From the IMG/VR virus record IMGVR_UViG_3300027896_000289, positions 1-20,000 of that record: a stretch of DNA of 20,000 nt. One strand, given 5' to 3'. The notes below the pieces were generated by a model, which did not search any database, had not been told where the DNA came from, and worked only from the letters and a program-made list of their open reading frames with translations. The translations under genes and the position numbers were made by a program. This DNA comes from a virus. Shown here in pieces: positions 13,141 to 20,000 of the stretch (position 1 is the stretch's first letter; every line of letters starts with the position of its first letter).

Positions 13141-14166
13141 ATGCTTAACGAATGCGAAATACAGAACGTCAAGTGCGTTAGTACAAGTGACTCTTTTTCG
13201 ATACTGCGAGGAGACTCTTGTTTTCTCCCAGTGCCGAAAGCGAGGATGCTTGAGGCGCTTGGCACTGTTAAAATCATTGATAAGATTGAAACAAAAACCA
13301 GGGTGATCGAAGATGATGATTATCTCTTCAGGTACAAATTCTCAAAAAGAAAAATGACTCGCGTCGCATGGGTGCAGAACTATTCTTACAATGGTGGAGC
13401 AGAGATATCGAACTTTAGTGCAATCAGGGTCGGTCAAAATCTTGGTTTTGATATCGTCGGGCTTAATATAGATGAGTTTAAGTCATGCGAGATCATGAGT
13501 AAAGCGGATGTAATCATTGTGAATAATCTTCACAGTCCAAACCGTGGCGAAGTTCTTGATTATTTGGCAAGGACAACCGTCCCGTGGATAAAATACGATC
13601 ATGATTGTGGTGAGGTTGAGAAGTTTTTGTATACCGATTCAAAGAAGAATGTATTCATATCCCCGCGGCACAAAAAGCATTATATCGATTATTGTGGAAA
13701 GGAAATAGAGCCAAAATCAGTTTGTCTCCCGCTTGCTTTTAACGTCGATATGTGGCAAAATTCGGTGAATGGAAGAATCAAGGATTCAGTGTTCGTACCA
13801 AATTACGAGAAAAGCAGGACGAACCTGCTGCCTTATATAAAAGAGCATCCTGAAAAACAGTATTTCATTGCCGGCAATATTCAACCTATCGGAAATACAA
13901 TATCACTCGGTGAAATCCCGTATCAAAGTATGCCTGAATTATATCGTAAATATGAAACTGTTTTTCATAGCCCATCCCGGTTATGTGCAGGAGAACGGGT
14001 TTTATTTGAAGCAGTATTGTGCGGGTGCAAAGTGATAACAGATGATCTTGCCGGACATACCTCATGGGACTTCGACTGGAGAGATGAAAGAGTTCTCCGG
14101 CCAATCCTTAAAAGGTCAGTATACCAGTTCTGGCGGGAAGTGGAAAGGGTCGCTTATGCGTCCTAA
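13141..14166 (+). CDS. Putative GT-B glycosyltransferase (GT4-like), 341 aa
   Basis: The region MTRVAWVQNYSYNGGAEIS (about 72-90) resembles the N-terminal GGAE loop of GT4 sugar transferases, and PSRLCAGERVLFEAVLCGCKVI (about 279-300) resembles the nucleotide-sugar site with its two glutamates. These enzymes move a sugar from a nucleotide donor to an acceptor; donor and acceptor are unknown. The first ~70 residues are a separate small region. Start ATG 13141 follows AGAGGAAA. The gene is AT-richer than the capsid gene and overlaps the next glycosyltransferase by 11 bases. Such genes can glycosylate virion proteins or change host LPS. Confidence 0.75.
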   Translation: MLNECEIQNVKCVSTSDSFSILRGDSCFLPVPKARMLEALGTVKIIDKIETKTRVIEDDDYLFRYKFSKRKMTRVAWVQNYSYNGGAEISNFSAIRVGQNLGFDIVGLNIDEFKSCEIMSKADVIIVNNLHSPNRGEVLDYLARTTVPWIKYDHDCGEVEKFLYTDSKKNVFISPRHKKHYIDYCGKEIEPKSVCLPLAFNVDMWQNSVNGRIKDSVFVPNYEKSRTNLLPYIKEHPEKQYFIAGNIQPIGNTISLGEIPYQSMPELYRKYETVFHSPSRLCAGERVLFEAVLCGCKVITDDLAGHTSWDFDWRDERVLRPILKRSVYQFWREVERVAYAS

Positions 14167-15091
14167 CACTATCGTTCACTTCAGAACCGGCATAGGGAAC
14201 TTTGTTCTCTTCACTCCAGCGTTGCAAGCTATGGCTTCAATGGATGCTTCTGGCAAAATTGACCTTTGCACTGATTCAGTATGGTCGGATTATCGTAAGT
14301 CGTCAATCTGTGATCTTTGGGAAAGATTACCGTATATCAATAGGGTGTTTGCAATAAACGAGATTGACCAGTCAAAGTATACGACATGGTTTTGGACGTA
14401 CTGGACAACCGCAGGTTCAGCAAGAGTTTTATTCAGTTCAAAAAAGAATTATGATCCTCCGTTCTGGGATCAAAATAAGGAGCATGAAAGTGATTATTAT
14501 ATGCGGATTGCCAGGGATATCTATGGATATAAAGGTGAAAAACCGCCGCTGAAAATAGTTCCTGGAGATCGTCCAAAGATGGATTTCCCCTTTGCGAAGA
14601 AAATCATTTTTTGCAATGGTGGTTTTGGTGACATTCAGGTCTTCAAAAAGTGGAACTATTTCAACGATCTTGCCAGTCAAATCAGAAGTTTCTTTGACGA
14701 TGTCGCAATTATCAAGGTCGGCTGGGGTGATGAGTTAAAAGGCGTTGAGTGTGATGTTGATTATGTTGGCAAACTTACATTGTCAGAAACCGCTTTCGTA
14801 ATAAAACAAGCTGATATGATGATTTCAACTGATACCGGAAACATGCATATCGCCGACGCCCTTGGAACTCCACTTATCGTTCTTTGGGGTGGAAGTTCAT
14901 TGCCAAAAAATGGCCCAATTCAAACGAAGAACAAAGTTATTCATCTTGGGCTGCCTTGTCAGCCATGCCAACAAGCCGGAGACTATCGAACTTGCGAAGA
15001 TCGAAAGTGTTTGTCTGACATTCAAGTCGGCGAAGTTATGTATCACCTACGGCAGTATTTTAACAAAGGAGATTTTGATGGCAACACCTAA
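14156..15091 (+). CDS. GT9 family glycosyltransferase (heptosyltransferase-like), 311 aa
   Basis: ATG 14156 is chosen because GGAAAGGG stands just upstream and the protein then begins MRPNTIVHFRTGIGNFVLFTPAL, the standard GT9 N-terminus. The C-terminal motif STDTGNMHIADALGTPLIVLWG is the diagnostic nucleotide-sugar site of the ADP-heptose:LPS transferase family. A Cys cluster (LPCQPCQQAGDYRTCEDRKC) near the end is common in GT9 proteins. The usual substrate is LPS inner core, so a Gram-negative host is likely. It overlaps both neighbours, so it is translated with the head genes. Whether it modifies LPS or the virion is not decided by sequence. Confidence 0.88.
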   Translation: MRPNTIVHFRTGIGNFVLFTPALQAMASMDASGKIDLCTDSVWSDYRKSSICDLWERLPYINRVFAINEIDQSKYTTWFWTYWTTAGSARVLFSSKKNYDPPFWDQNKEHESDYYMRIARDIYGYKGEKPPLKIVPGDRPKMDFPFAKKIIFCNGGFGDIQVFKKWNYFNDLASQIRSFFDDVAIIKVGWGDELKGVECDVDYVGKLTLSETAFVIKQADMMISTDTGNMHIADALGTPLIVLWGGSSLPKNGPIQTKNKVIHLGLPCQPCQQAGDYRTCEDRKCLSDIQVGEVMYHLRQYFNKGDFDGNT

Positions 15092-15440
15092 TTGGGCGAA
15101 TTTGACAATACTCAAAGGGCCGATGTATCTTAATCTCAAAGATGCGGATTCGACTCGTGATGCTGCTCTCACTACGCTCGGGCAGATGATAACGGCTGAA
15201 ATGATTTCATATATTGACGATTCATCTATGGATAATTCCGCGCCGGCTTTCGATCTGCAAAGAGCATGTCTCGAACAGTGCTGTTATGAATGGAAGCAAC
15301 GAGCGACGCCGGGATTACAAAGCGTACAGATGCAAGACGGTTCAATTAACAAATATCAAATTGACGAGTGGTTGAAAAACGTCGAGAAAATATTAATTCG
15401 TCGACGGCGGTATGTAGTATATGAAACAGTGAGTTCATAA
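15078..15440 (+). CDS. Putative head-tail connector (gp6-like adaptor), 120 aa
   Basis: ATG 15078 follows AAAGGAG and gives a protein starting MATPNWANLTILKGP; a longer in-frame extension lies inside the glycosyltransferase gene and is rejected. The helical pattern (TRDAALTTLGQMITAEMISYIDDS, then ACLEQCCYEWKQR) fits the four-helix adaptor proteins that ring the portal. Identification rests mainly on size, helix pattern and its position after capsid. It overlaps the GT9 gene by 14 bases. Confidence 0.6.
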   Translation: MATPNWANLTILKGPMYLNLKDADSTRDAALTTLGQMITAEMISYIDDSSMDNSAPAFDLQRACLEQCCYEWKQRATPGLQSVQMQDGSINKYQIDEWLKNVEKILIRRRRYVVYETVSS

Positions 15441-15441
15441 T

Positions 15442-15756
15442 ATGGGCTACATCGGCAGAGCATCAGGATTCACAAAGGTCACACGAGCAAGTTTGCAAGT
15501 GAGGGATCATACTATTATTCCTCCTGACCGTGTGAATATCTCATACCATCGGATAAAACAGGATGGAGTTACCATCGAAGTAGTTCAAGGTACCTGGGGC
15601 GACTATTTGAGGGATATCGATATGGGAATAGTTGTCAAGGAGCATGCACCATTGAATGATAGTGAAAAAACCGACGCCGTGACAATAATCACAGACGTTT
15701 ATCCTGACGGAATTCCTGATCCGTTTTATTTACCTGATCCGTTATTGCCTTATTGA
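15442..15756 (+). CDS. Head-tail joining region protein, 104 aa
   Basis: The gene begins one base after the adaptor gene stop. The product is rich in beta-type segments (VNISYHRIKQDGVTIEVVQGTW) and ends in an acidic, Pro-rich tail (DPFYLPDPLLPY). Size and position match a head-closure (stopper) protein, but no sequence signature was recognised. The ribosome site is weak (GTGAG), consistent with coupling to the gene before. Confidence 0.55.
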   Translation: MGYIGRASGFTKVTRASLQVRDHTIIPPDRVNISYHRIKQDGVTIEVVQGTWGDYLRDIDMGIVVKEHAPLNDSEKTDAVTIITDVYPDGIPDPFYLPDPLLPY

Positions 15757-15763
15757 GGATATT

Positions 15764-16438
15764 ATGGCTGATGAAATAAAAATGGAAATCAACTGGGACG
15801 ACTTGCGCGAGCGTAAGAAGTGGCTTGATGCTTATATGGGCAAGATGGTGATGAAATTAGTAAACACTGTCACGCTCGCGACGCAGAAGCACATCCGGCA
15901 GGATTTATTCGTCCCGTATCAGGGTAAGAATCTATTTGAAGGCGTTCTGCAGACACGTTCCGGCAAACTCAAAAAATCAGTTGTCAATATTCCGGCGACG
16001 CGCGATGGAGATATAATACGCGGCGCGATAGGAATTGGGACGGTCTATAGCCGTGTCCATTTCGGCAAGGCCGGACAGGTCACTGAGATCACTCCAAAAA
16101 CGGCGAAGATGCTCACAATTCCTCTTCCAGCGGCAATGGACTCACACGGAACGGCTCGTGGAAGTGCCCGTGATAAAGGTATTTTTGGTGAGACTTTTAT
16201 CGGTAAGTCGAAAGCAGGAAATCTTATCATCTTCGGAAAGTTATTATATGTCAAAGGTAAAAAGGCAGGACAAACAAAGGGCGGATTAGTACCGTTATTC
16301 GTTCTCAAAGATAGAGTAAGCGTGCCGTCACGGATTCATTTAGAAGACTTACGTGATTTCGTACAGCCGCTTCTTGGAAAAGGCATGGCGGATATAAAAG
16401 CAGGACTGGAGGGCTCAAGTGTCGCAACAGCCGATTAA
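15764..16438 (+). CDS. Putative HK97 gp10-like neck/tail-completion protein, 224 aa
   Basis: GAGGA precedes ATG 15764. The N-terminal helix (WDDLRERKKWLDAYMGKMVMKLVNTVTLATQKHIRQDL) followed by TRSGKLKKSVV and a beta-rich part (GAIGIGTVYSRVHFGKAGQ) is the pattern of gp10/virion-morphogenesis proteins, which join the tail to the neck. A basic insertion (GKSKAGNLIIFGKLLYVKGKKAGQTKGG) makes it somewhat longer than usual. It overlaps the next gene by 20 bases. Confidence 0.68.
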   Translation: MADEIKMEINWDDLRERKKWLDAYMGKMVMKLVNTVTLATQKHIRQDLFVPYQGKNLFEGVLQTRSGKLKKSVVNIPATRDGDIIRGAIGIGTVYSRVHFGKAGQVTEITPKTAKMLTIPLPAAMDSHGTARGSARDKGIFGETFIGKSKAGNLIIFGKLLYVKGKKAGQTKGGLVPLFVLKDRVSVPSRIHLEDLRDFVQPLLGKGMADIKAGLEGSSVATAD

Positions 16439-16871
16439 AACACTGATTCTGAACGCCGTGAAGACGGACATTATTTCTGTAATTGGAGACGCGAACCGCG
16501 TCTATATTGATCCGTCGCGTGGACTCCGCGAGGAAACGACGGAGCCTTATACTAATATTTTCACTTCGTCGGAAGCCGCTCATAAAAAAGATTTATACTC
16601 GGAAAAAATACTTGATATAGAAATACACACTTGGGTAAAGGAGGACACGGATGACAAAGCCCGCGAAAAGGCGCAGTTGATCGACGCGCAAATCCAGGAA
16701 AAAATACTTCCGAGGGCTTCGCTTGCTCGGCAATACTGCTGGTATTTTGAGCAGTCAGAAAGTGCCTGTTCAGACATTCTTTATTATTCGGAAGGGCTGT
16801 GCGTCGTGGTATCACGATACACATTGAAATATCGACATACTTACAATAATCCATTTCAACTCAATCCATAG
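16419..16871 (+). CDS. Putative tail terminator/completion protein, 150 aa
   Basis: GTG 16419 behind GGAGGG is the start, inside the end of the preceding gene. The product has an early helix (IKTLILNAVKTDIISVIG) and alternating strands (YSEKILDIEIHTWVKEDTDDKAREKAQLIDAQIQEKI), as in tail terminator proteins (lambda gpU position). It directly precedes the tube gene, the canonical place. Sequence support is moderate. Confidence 0.6.
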   Translation: MSQQPIKTLILNAVKTDIISVIGDANRVYIDPSRGLREETTEPYTNIFTSSEAAHKKDLYSEKILDIEIHTWVKEDTDDKAREKAQLIDAQIQEKILPRASLARQYCWYFEQSESACSDILYYSEGLCVVVSRYTLKYRHTYNNPFQLNP

Positions 16872-16880
16872 GAGGACTTT

Positions 16881-17735
16881 GTGGAAACATCAAAAATCAG
16901 CCCGAACGTATCGAACCTCGCAATGCCGAGGGGCAAACTTTCGTTCGCGCCAGTAAACGACAGCGGGGTTATGACCGGAGAAGTCGACCTCGGAAACGTC
17001 GAGTCGCTTGACTTGACAAACGCCATTGCGTACAAGGAACACTTAACGAGTCACGATTCTGTTGTCGTGCTCGATGCGAAAAAGCCGAGCGAGCAGAAAT
17101 GGAACGTGAAGTTCGTTCCTGACGAAGTCTCTGCTGAGAACATGGCAATGTTCTTTCTCGGTGACCCCGACAAGTGCAAGGACACCGGGGACCGGCTTTC
17201 GCAGACCGGCGGAAGCACGATCGCAACGGTCGACTATTACATGGATCGGTGGCTCGATCTGGGAAAGAAATATATCAAGCCGGATTCCGACATTGTAATC
17301 ACCTGTCATGGCGGAAGCGAGACAATTCATCCCACGGCGAGCGGGAATTTCACGGAATATGCAATCGATCTCGAAAACGGCCTCCTGATGATAAAACAAG
17401 CGATGGCCTTGCCGGATAGCGAAGGCAATCCGATAACGGTTGATTTCCTGTACGGCACCTGCTCGCTCAAGAAGTTCGTGCCGCGCATCAGACCGCTGGT
17501 CGGTTTCATGCGGTACCGTGGAGTCAGCGAGGTCGGTCCCCGTCACGCGGTGGAGATGTGGAAAGTCCAGATCACGCCGGACGCCGCGCTCAATCTTGTT
17601 AAGCCGAGCGATTATGCGAAGCTGGGATTTTCCGGGGACGTGTTCATCGATGATGATACCGGGGCGCACAGGGCCACAGACCCGTTCTTCAAGGTCTATG
17701 AGCTGGACAAGGCGTCATCATACCCGCTGTCCTAA
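16881..17735 (+). CDS. Putative tail tube (major tail) protein, 284 aa
   Basis: AGGAGG stands directly before GTG 16881, a strong site for an abundant protein. The chain begins with a polar N-terminus and has a beta-rich body (RGKLSFAPVNDSGVMTGEVDLGNVESLDL; EQKWNVKFVPDE; MRYRGVSEVGPRHAVEMWKVQITP). It lies between the tail terminator and the assembly chaperone, as in siphovirus order. No sheath gene follows, arguing against a contractile tail. Base use is GC-rich compared with 13.1-16.8 kb. Confidence 0.75.
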   Translation: METSKISPNVSNLAMPRGKLSFAPVNDSGVMTGEVDLGNVESLDLTNAIAYKEHLTSHDSVVVLDAKKPSEQKWNVKFVPDEVSAENMAMFFLGDPDKCKDTGDRLSQTGGSTIATVDYYMDRWLDLGKKYIKPDSDIVITCHGGSETIHPTASGNFTEYAIDLENGLLMIKQAMALPDSEGNPITVDFLYGTCSLKKFVPRIRPLVGFMRYRGVSEVGPRHAVEMWKVQITPDAALNLVKPSDYAKLGFSGDVFIDDDTGAHRATDPFFKVYELDKASSYPLS

Positions 17736-17767
17736 CCAGGACGTCGGAAACGGCCTAAAAACCGAGG

Positions 17768-17801
17768 ATCAAGGTCGACCGGTCATCTGGTCGGCCTTGA
17801 T
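17768..17801 (+). terminator. Long hairpin after the tail tube gene, possible terminator
   Basis: ATCAAGGTCGACC (17768-17780) pairs with GGTCGGCCTTGAT (17789-17801) over 13 positions with one mismatch and an 8-nt loop. No T-run follows at once; the nearest is ATTTTAA about 12 bases on. It may be a weak terminator or an mRNA-stabilising 3' structure that keeps tube protein in excess over the genes behind it. Confidence 0.55.
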
Positions 17802-17852
17802 TACGATAATCAAATTTTAACCGCTTAAACGCATGTCAGGGAGGAGAATAAC

Positions 17853-18275
17853 ATGAATGAAAAACCGACAAACGCGGAGGTACTGTTAGACGGCGAAATT
17901 GTGGCCGGTTTCACTGTCCGGCCGTGGACGATTTCAAAGTGCGTCGCTCTCACTCCAGTGTTCGAAAAAGTCGCGGCGGAAATGAAACGCCGGAAGCTGT
18001 CCTTCCGCGATTTTTTCGCGGTGACGAAAGACGGCGAAAAAGAAAAGGTCGAGGTTTTGAATCTTGATCAGTTGCTTTTTGCACTGCTGCCGCTCGTCCC
18101 GGAAATCATCAGCAAGACACTTGACGTATCGCTGGAGGAAGTCGATACGATTCCGCAGGACGCGGTGCTGACGATCACTGTCGTGATTGTCAAGCAAAAC
18201 ATGGATTACTTAAAAAACTTGTTTGCCCTGACGACCGGACTTCTAACGGCGATCAGACAACTGCGGACGGATTGA
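17853..18275 (+). CDS. Tail assembly chaperone, gpG-like (140 aa)
   Basis: The gene lies between tube and tape measure, the place of the lambda G/T chaperones that coat the tape measure during tail assembly. SD GGGAGGAG is near ATG 17853. The product is helical, with a hydrophobic C-terminal half (LDQLLFALLPLVPEIISKTL; VLTITVVIVKQNMDYLKNLFALTTG). Near its end the slippery heptamer A AAA AAC (18212-18218) is in the correct phase, so part of the ribosomes should shift -1 into the frame ending at 18472. The family is recognised by context and the slip site rather than by sequence. Confidence 0.78.
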   Translation: MNEKPTNAEVLLDGEIVAGFTVRPWTISKCVALTPVFEKVAAEMKRRKLSFRDFFAVTKDGEKEKVEVLNLDQLLFALLPLVPEIISKTLDVSLEEVDTIPQDAVLTITVVIVKQNMDYLKNLFALTTGLLTAIRQLRTD

Positions 18276-18472
18276 TCAGGGCGATAGATTTTCTCGTGTC
18301 GCGCGGCCATGCCGAAAATGATATTGTGACGCGCTACAGTTTACGGAAAATAACCGCGCTTTGCAGAGCCGGAAGGGAAAACATGAAACAAGAAAATAAG
18401 TCATTCGGAATTGCTATGCGCTACGGCATGAATGCGGACTCAAGACAATTTAGTCACTGGCTGAAGGAGTAA
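17853..18472 (+). CDS. Frameshifted tail assembly chaperone, gpGT-like (about 206 aa)
   Basis: Reading 122 codons to AAC at 18216-18218 and then shifting back one base continues without a stop through CTT GTT TGC... to TAA at 18470-18472, adding about 84 residues. The downstream part alone has only a TTG start (18272) overlapping the gpG stop, and no clear ribosome site, which favours the fusion as its main product. The T-like part is basic and helical (RKITALCRAGRENMK), as expected for the domain that binds the tape measure protein. Such G/GT frameshifts are widely conserved in long-tailed phages. Confidence 0.78.
18212..18218 (+). promoter_or_regulatory. -1 ribosomal frameshift slippery site A AAA AAC
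   Basis: In the chaperone frame the codons here are TTA AAA AAC, so the heptamer has the X XXY YYZ form read by tandem slippage. The -1 frame is open from here to 18472. A downstream GC-containing stretch (GACGACCGGACTTC...) could give a stimulatory structure, not evaluated. Confidence 0.82.
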
Positions 18473-18475
18473 ACT

Positions 18476-20000
18476 ATGGCCGACGATTTTACACAATTAC
18501 AAGTTTCAATAACTGCATCACTCAAAGATTTCTCCGCGAAGATGGGGGAGTTTGAAAAGGTATTAAAGGGAACCGCCGACGAGGCTGAAAAAGCGAAAAG
18601 CTCTTTCACAAATATTTTCGCCGGAATGTTAACTGCTGAAGCCGCGATGAGTGCCCTCCGAAAAATCAAAGACTTTACAATGGAGTCGGTCGACTCCTTT
18701 GATGACGAAGTCACTGTTTTAGCAAATTTACATAGAATTATCGGTGACACGTCAGCGATAGAAAAATACGGCGAAGAACAAGAAAAAGTCACACGGTTTT
18801 CCCACGATCAATATCTCGCGGCGGCGTCCGTCCTTTCGATTCACAAACTCCATGAAGAACAAATTCTTAAGCTCCTTCCGCGCATAGCAGACCTTGCGTC
18901 GTCAAAACCTGGAGGCATGGCAAATCTCGCGGAAACCGCACGAGCGATGGGTTATGCCATTGAATATGGCACGACGCGCGAATTAAAACCTTACGGTATC
19001 GAGCTTAATAGAACCGGAAGCCAACAAGAAATTTTTAATAGCCTTATAGGCGAAGCGACGGAAAAATATAGGGGTGCTGCCGAGGAACTTGGGCTACTCG
19101 GCAAAGGGCCTCTTGTTGAGGTTCAGAACCAGATTAAATCAATGCAGAAGGAAATCGGAAAAGAACTTCTACCAGTGGTTCTTGAGTTGACGAAAGCATT
19201 TAAGGATGACGTGCTTCCGGTTATAGTTGAATTAGTAAAAAACTTCAGTAGTTACGTTCCGGTCATTAAAGACGTCGGAGTTGCTCTCGGAACGTATTTT
19301 GCTGCTTCAAAGTTATTATCAATAGCAAAAGCAATCAACGAAATAAGAATTGCTATTACCGCGATGAACGCCGCCGCAATGGTAAATCCGTTTACGGCTA
19401 TCGCCGGGGCTATCGCTCTTGTTGTCACGGCATTGTATGAGGCTAACCGTGAGCTGAAAGAATTTAGTTCCAGCGAGTATATTTCCAAAAGACAAGACGA
19501 ACTCGAGGGCAGAACCGATTTAACAGGTAAAAAAATAGAATACCGTGGAGAAGCACTACAAGCAGCCGATTTATTAGAAAAGTTCAAAGCGGCAAGGGAA
19601 GAAGAAGCGTCATGGACTGACGAAAAATCATTCGGATATAAAAAGGCGCATCAGGAGGTTGTCAAGCTCCAAGAACAGCTTGGAAAACTTGACGTCGTTT
19701 ATGATGATCTTAATGACAAAGTCAAAATATTCGGAGAATCCCACGACATTGACTACGTTGTCAAGCGGCTAAAAGACATTGCACCACGGCTATCGGAAGC
19801 CCCCAAAGAAAAGACAGGACTCAGCACCACGCCAAAGGGCAAAGCCGCCAGCAAGGAAAACAAAGAAGAGCTTGACACGCTGAAAAAACAAGGTGAACTC
19901 GAAGTTGCTCAAGCGGAATTTAATGAAAAGACCCTACTTATATCCGAAAAGGATTTCATAAACCAAAAATACGAAATCCAAAAAAAGGAAATAGAACAGC
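18476..20000 (+). CDS. Tape measure protein, N-terminal part (runs off window)
   Basis: ATG 18476 follows AAGGAG, three bases after the chaperone stop. The frame stays open for 508 codons to the right edge. The tape measure sets tail length and sits inside the tube. The start (DDFTQLQVSITASLKDFSAKMGEFEKVLKG) and FAGMLTAEAAMSALRKIKDF are typical of these proteins. Further on come a hydrophobic segment (MVNPFTAIAGAIALVVTALYEA, about residues 302-323) and long charged helices at the end (LDTLKKQGELEVAQAEF). The C-terminus lies outside the window. Confidence 0.88.
   Translation, partial: MADDFTQLQVSITASLKDFSAKMGEFEKVLKGTADEAEKAKSSFTNIFAGMLTAEAAMSALRKIKDFTMESVDSFDDEVTVLANLHRIIGDTSAIEKYGEEQEKVTRFSHDQYLAAASVLSIHKLHEEQILKLLPRIADLASSKPGGMANLAETARAMGYAIEYGTTRELKPYGIELNRTGSQQEIFNSLIGEATEKYRGAAEELGLLGKGPLVEVQNQIKSMQKEIGKELLPVVLELTKAFKDDVLPVIVELVKNFSSYVPVIKDVGVALGTYFAASKLLSIAKAINEIRIAITAMNAAAMVNPFTAIAGAIALVVTALYEANRELKEFSSSEYISKRQDELEGRTDLTGKKIEYRGEALQAADLLEKFKAAREEEASWTDEKSFGYKKAHQEVVKLQEQLGKLDVVYDDLNDKVKIFGESHDIDYVVKRLKDIAPRLSEAPKEKTGLSTTPKGKAASKENKEELDTLKKQGELEVAQAEFNEKTLLISEKDFINQKYEIQKKEIEQ

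Noticed and set aside
14042-14155. Longer N-terminus for the GT9 glycosyltransferase
   Set aside because: These 38 residues lie in the end of the preceding gene and do not resemble a GT9 start; ATG 14156 has a good GGAAAGGG upstream and gives the normal family N-terminus.
14862-15077. Longer N-terminus for the connector protein
   Set aside because: It overlaps the conserved GT9 C-terminal motif in another frame; ATG 15078 has AAAGGAG upstream and starts a protein of normal size.
18272-18472. Independent 66-codon gene after the tail chaperone
   Set aside because: It has only a TTG start overlapping the previous stop and no clear ribosome site; the in-phase slippery heptamer upstream explains it better as the frameshift extension.

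Overview
The window joins two kinds of DNA. The left 2.8 kb looks like the end of an integron-type gene-cassette array. From about 2.8 kb to the right edge lies the late packaging, head and tail module of a long-tailed (siphovirus-like) double-stranded DNA phage or prophage. The host is probably a Gram-negative bacterium, because the phage module carries a GT9 family (heptosyltransferase-type) gene normally associated with LPS sugars. Purine-rich Shine-Dalgarno sites, ATG/GTG/TTG starts and TGA stops fit bacterial code 11. I cannot name the host. Spirochaetes or proteobacteria carrying integrons are plausible but unproven. No tRNA, rRNA, CRISPR array, IS element or integrase gene was recognised by eye.

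Region 1 (1-2782): small genes separated by imperfect inverted repeats with the architecture of integron attC sites: an outer box ending in AAC paired with a box starting in GTT, an unpaired spacer, an inner stem and a variable loop. Five sites are proposed (48-130, 763-850, 1172-1256, 1480-1655 and about 2712-2782). They delimit an MT-A70 adenine methyltransferase cassette, two cassettes encoding unknown proteins of about 110 residues, and a cassette with two genes on the minus strand that has its own sigma70-type promoter and intrinsic terminator. The orientation implies that any intI/attI would lie to the left of the window.

Region 2 (2788-3840): a compact operon of four tiny overlapping genes, then about 330 bases of AT-rich non-coding DNA. 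That DNA holds three copies of a palindromic motif spaced 20-22 bp apart, just ahead of the packaging genes.

Region 3 (3841-20000): phage structural genes in canonical order: DUF5681-type (small-terminase-position) protein, large terminase, a 980-residue portal/MuF/zincin-like fusion, four small or unknown genes, a prohead protease with a long acidic (scaffold-like) extension, HK97-fold major capsid protein, intrinsic terminator, two glycosyltransferases, head-tail connector and completion proteins, tail tube, tail assembly chaperone with a -1 frameshift site A AAA AAC, and the start of the tape measure protein, which runs off the right edge. Base composition shifts at domain boundaries inside several genes, which points to mosaic exchange.

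The observations most worth following up are the attC-like cassette array abutting a phage packaging module, the three-domain portal fusion, the protease-scaffold fusion, the glycosyltransferase pair inserted in the head module, and the spaced palindromes upstream of the terminase genes.
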